From positions 1 through 22,336 of the forward strand of contig CALDFY010000150.1 of assembly GCA_937942115.1 (NCBI GenBank): a stretch of DNA of 22,336 nt, read 5' to 3'. Numbering within the stretch: position 1 is the first letter of the stretch; each line of letters starts with the position of its first letter. The position numbers and the translations under genes are program-made. Positions 19,809 to 22,336 of this stretch are shown here, piece after piece. The notes beneath the pieces were generated by a model. It ran no database searches, was not told the origin of the DNA, and saw only the letters and a program-made list of their open reading frames with translations. The stretch comes from an uncultured Anaerolineae bacterium (GTDB lineage Bacteria > Chloroflexota > Anaerolineae > B4-G1 > DUEL01).

Positions 19809-20936
19809 ATGCACCAAAGAGGCCTGTATGACCGTCAGGATTGCGATGACTTCCTGCGCGGCTGCCTGTGGATGGGCACCGGGGGCGGTGGCGGCCCGGA
19901 ATGGGGCCGCCGGGTACTGGAACGGGCACTGGAAGACGGGCTGAAACTGGAGTGGGTGGACCCCTCCGAAATCGCCGACGACGCCTGGACCTGTACAGCG
20001 TACGGCATGGGTTCCATCGCGCCCGTCTCCGAGGAGACAAAAGAACTTATCCGCCGTCTGGGCCTGACCGACCGCTACGGCGACCAGGCGATGGAAATGG
20101 CCATCCGGGAACTGGCCGCCTACGCCGGAGTCCAGATCGGGGCCATCGTCCCCTCCGAACTGGGGGCCGGGAACACCCCCGCGCCACTGGTCGCCGGTGC
20201 CCGCCTGGGTATCCCCGTCGTGGACGGCGATTACGCCGGTCGGGCTATCCCCGAAGAGATGCAGGGAACGCCGTACCTCTACGGCAAGAACAGTTGGCCT
20301 TTCGCCAGCGTGGATAAATGGGGGAACATCGCCATCGTCAAAGAGACCTGTAACCCCTTCATGCTGGAGCGCATCGGCAAGATGCTGGCCGTCGCCGCGT
20401 TCGGCACCTGCACCATCGCGGCCACTCTGCTCCCCGGTCGGGAGATGAAAGAAATCGTCGTCCCGGGGACCCTGACCCGCTCGCTGGAACTGGGGCGGGC
20501 CATCCGACGGGCGCGGGAGGCCGGAGATGACCCCGTCCGCGCAGCGATTCAGTTCACCGGCGGCTGGCTCCTCTTTGAGGGCGTGGTCACCGGCAAGGAC
20601 TGGGAGGACCGGGAGGGCTACATGTTCGGCACCTCCCACATCCGGGGCACCGGCGACTACGCCGGGCACACGATGGACATCTGGTTCAAGAACGAGAACC
20701 ACGTCTCCTGGCTGGACGGTCGGCCCTTCGTCTGCAGCCCGGACCTCATCGTGGTGGTGGACCGGGAGACGGGCGAGGGCATCACCAACACCGACCTGAA
20801 CGCCGGAATGCGGGTGGCGGTGGTGGGGGTGAAGGGACTGGAGGCGTTCCGCAGCGAGCGGGGCCTGGCCGCCGCCGGCCCGCGCTATTTCGGCTTTGAT
20901 ATAGACTATATCCCCATTGAGAGACGGGTGGTCTGA
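19809..20936 (+). CDS. DUF917 (S-methyl-thiohydantoin desulfurase-type) protein
   Basis: The protein has 375 residues. The ATG at 19809 is chosen because GAGGAGG lies a few bases upstream. Family pattern: a Gly-rich start (CLWMGTGGGGGPEWG, about 19-33), SIAPVSEE, a middle VPSELGAGNTPAPLVAGARLGIPVVDGDYAGRA with conserved Asp and Gly, later FTGGWLLFEGVV, DYAGHTMDIWFKNEN and PDLIVVVDRETGEGI. By its Pfam description this family includes S-methyl-thiohydantoin desulfurases and hydantoin-associated proteins; I do not know this copy's substrate. The next gene begins two bases after its stop, so the two form an operon, and a heterocycle or hydantoin breakdown role is a reasonable guess. The preceding sucD is 105 bases away across a repeat array. 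Confidence 0.85.
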   Translation: MHQRGLYDRQDCDDFLRGCLWMGTGGGGGPEWGRRVLERALEDGLKLEWVDPSEIADDAWTCTAYGMGSIAPVSEETKELIRRLGLTDRYGDQAMEMAIRELAAYAGVQIGAIVPSELGAGNTPAPLVAGARLGIPVVDGDYAGRAIPEEMQGTPYLYGKNSWPFASVDKWGNIAIVKETCNPFMLERIGKMLAVAAFGTCTIAATLLPGREMKEIVVPGTLTRSLELGRAIRRAREAGDDPVRAAIQFTGGWLLFEGVVTGKDWEDREGYMFGTSHIRGTGDYAGHTMDIWFKNENHVSWLDGRPFVCSPDLIVVVDRETGEGITNTDLNAGMRVAVVGVKGLEAFRSERGLAAAGPRYFGFDIDYIPIERRVV

Positions 20937-20938
20937 AT

Positions 20939-21982
20939 ATGGAACTGGCCTACGGCACCGAACCGCGCTCCGAGTTCTACAGTCTGGAACTGGCCGCTGC
21001 GGCCCACCGGCTGGTCACCGAGGTGCGCCCGATTCGGCCCGGCCAGCAGGTCGCCATCACCGCCGATACCCTCTGCGACCTGCGGGCCGTGGAGGCAACG
21101 GCCCGGGCCGTCTACGCTGTCGGCGGGATTCCTTCCGTCTTCCGGTATCCGACCAACCCGCAGCCCTGTATGGACCCTCCGGCCCCTGTCGCCGCCGGAC
21201 TCCCCCGGGCGGACGTCTGGATAGACTTCGCCGTCGCCTATCACCTCTACAGTCCGGCCTACCACGCCGCCATCGCGGCCGGGTGTATCTACGTCTGCCT
21301 GACCGGGATGGACGCCGATATGATGGTGCGGACGATCGGACGGGTGCCCTATCGGCCCCTGCGGGAGATGGCCGACCGTCTCTACCGCCTCTCCCAGGCC
21401 GCCGACGTCATCCGGGTCACGGCCCCCTCCGGCACCGACCTGACGATGCGGGTGGACAAGGCCGGGGACCCGTTCTGGGAACCGCCCCCGGAGTCCGGCG
21501 GGTACCCCCAGATGCTGGGGGGACAATCGGGCTTCATGGCGGTTCGGGAGAGTTTTGAGGGCGTCCTGGTCTTTGACGGCGCGCTCTGGCCTCCCGCCGA
21601 ACTGGGCGTCCTGCATCATCCGGTCCGGCTGACGATTGAGAAAGGGCGCATCGTCTCCATAGAGGGCGGGCATGAGGCGCAGGTCTTCCGGCGGTGGCTG
21701 GAGTCCTTCGGGCATCCGGCGATGTTCCAGATGGACCACGCCTGCTACGGCTTCAACCCGGGCGTCACCCGGCCCAGCGGGCGGATTCTGGAGGACGAGC
21801 GCATCTTCGGCTGCATGCAGTTCGGCATCGGCCCCGGCGATGGGGGCGCGCCGTCCCACACAGACGGAGTGGTGCTGAACCCCAGCGTCTATCTGGATGG
21901 GACGCCGATAGAGGCAGAGGGCCGGTACGTCCACCCCGACCTGGTAGCCCTGTGTCGGGAAATGGGCGTGCCGGGTTATTAG
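20939..21982 (+). CDS. M29 aminopeptidase/NicX-like metalloenzyme
   Basis: The protein has 347 residues from the ATG at 20939, two bases after the DUF917 stop, with only a weak ribosome site, so translational coupling is likely. The N-terminal half is alpha/beta (LVTEVRPIRPGQQVAITADT; ARAVYAVGGIPSVFRYP), like the M29 thermophilic aminopeptidases. The C-terminal half has GHPAMFQMDHACYGFNP (259-274), ILEDERIFGCMQFGIG (283-298, with Glu285/Glu287), and SHTDGVVLNP (306-315) with the His307-x-Asp309 metal motif. M29 peptidases and the 2,5-dihydroxypyridine dioxygenase NicX share this HxD. The paired DUF917 gene favours ring-opening or hydantoin/amide catabolism over general peptidase work, but this is inference. 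Confidence 0.78.
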   Translation: MELAYGTEPRSEFYSLELAAAAHRLVTEVRPIRPGQQVAITADTLCDLRAVEATARAVYAVGGIPSVFRYPTNPQPCMDPPAPVAAGLPRADVWIDFAVAYHLYSPAYHAAIAAGCIYVCLTGMDADMMVRTIGRVPYRPLREMADRLYRLSQAADVIRVTAPSGTDLTMRVDKAGDPFWEPPPESGGYPQMLGGQSGFMAVRESFEGVLVFDGALWPPAELGVLHHPVRLTIEKGRIVSIEGGHEAQVFRRWLESFGHPAMFQMDHACYGFNPGVTRPSGRILEDERIFGCMQFGIGPGDGGAPSHTDGVVLNPSVYLDGTPIEAEGRYVHPDLVALCREMGVPGY

Positions 21983-22029
21983 TATCTGACAGGACCTGCG
22001 CAGTTTGCCGCAGGACGGTCTTTTCCCCT

Positions 22030-22125
22030 CTCCTGACCCTTCGGTCAGGAGGGTCCTCACCCTTCCCCCGGCCCTTCGGGCCACCCCCTCCCCTCTCCCG
22101 AACGAAGTTCGGGAGAGGGGAGGGG
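22030..22125. repeat. three hairpins after the M29/NicX-like gene
   Basis: CTCCTGACC-CTTC-GGTCAGGAG (22030-22051), GGCCC-TTC-GGGCC (22070-22082), and a perfect 19-bp hairpin starting CCCCTCCCCTCTCCC with a GAA loop (22085-22103 with 22107-22125). All belong to the CCTCACCCC/GGGGAGGGG family seen at 2427, 4779 and 18411. They may terminate or stabilise the DUF917-M29 transcript. The window holds no gene between 21983 and 22336. Confidence 0.8.
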
Positions 22126-22240
22126 TCGGGGGCATAGGCGTTAACTTAAGGGGCTGCGCCAGTTGGGTCGCCGCCTCGGGCGCTGACTGAAGCCAGCCTC
22201 TTTGGGCCTTCGGCCGGGTCCCTTCACTTCGTTCGCAACA

Positions 22241-22328
22241 AGGTCGGCCTTCGCCGACCTCCCGAGAAGGGCGTCAACGCAGGTTGACGCCCGGCGCAAA
22301 GCGTAGGGGCAACCCTCGCGGTTGCCCC
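22241..22328. repeat. three more perfect hairpins in series at the window end
   Basis: AGGTCGGC-CTTC-GCCGACCT (22241-22260, 8 bp), GGGCGTCAAC-GCAG-GTTGACGCCC (22269-22292, 10 bp) and GGGGCAACC-CTCGC-GGTTGCCCC (22306-22328, 9 bp). All three are perfect, with loops of 4-5 bases and gaps of 8 and 13 bases. There is no coding capacity. The intervening text (22160-22240) also holds GGCC/TTC/GGCC-type fragments. Confidence 0.8.
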
Positions 22329-22336
22329 CAGGGAAG

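Noticed and set aside
18807..20702. 631-residue open frame on the minus strand across sucD and DUF917
   Set aside because: Runs antisense through two recognisable genes and the heptamer array; no family features.

Overview
The window is chromosomal DNA from a GC-rich bacterium, most consistent with a member of the Chloroflexota (Anaerolineae or a related class). This is inferred from style and gene content, not from a marker gene. The signs are GC-rich coding regions, a GT-C membrane glycosyltransferase with tandem C-terminal beta-domains, a LysM/M23 peptidase, a UbiA/radical-SAM pair, and gaps packed with perfect hairpins and short tandem repeats. There is no prophage, transposase or CRISPR array. 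Two stretches are visibly AT-richer than the rest and look acquired: 1-760, with two unrecognised small proteins, and about 11250-12250, with a VapBC-type toxin-antitoxin pair next to a tRNA-Arg(CCG).

Layout. Bases 1-2362 run leftward: a truncated small protein, a small three-helix membrane protein and an amidase-signature hydrolase. From 2543 rightward come a lipoprotein-type class B penicillin-binding protein with a probable leaderless promoter, a repeat-filled gap, rsmG and a GT-C glycosyltransferase; the last two overlap by 4 bases inside a repeat. A 15-bp hairpin separates these from a leftward operon of a penicillin-acylase-family hydrolase and a Nudix hydrolase. Back-to-back promoters then serve that operon and the tRNA-Arg. 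After the toxin-antitoxin pair comes a two-gene unit of a UbiA prenyltransferase and a radical SAM/SPASM protein, then a histone-deacetylase-family amidohydrolase with a near-consensus promoter.

Bases 15560-17190 hold a secreted LysM/M23 peptidase bracketed by two copies of an imperfect palindrome; the second copy supplies the stop codon of a convergent DUF2007-like gene. An EamA permease follows, then a 457-base gap dominated by a roughly 273-base, nearly perfect palindrome. Next are a SucD-like succinyl-CoA ligase alpha subunit without its beta partner, a heptamer tandem array overlapping the sucD stop, and a coupled pair of a DUF917 (S-methyl-thiohydantoin desulfurase-type) protein and an M29/NicX-like metalloenzyme. 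The window closes with stacked perfect hairpins.

Most genes are recognisable housekeeping, envelope or catabolic functions. The most unusual content is between genes: at least five kinds of short repeat, several placed exactly over start or stop codons. The best candidate for an undescribed enzyme system is the UbiA plus radical SAM/SPASM unit.
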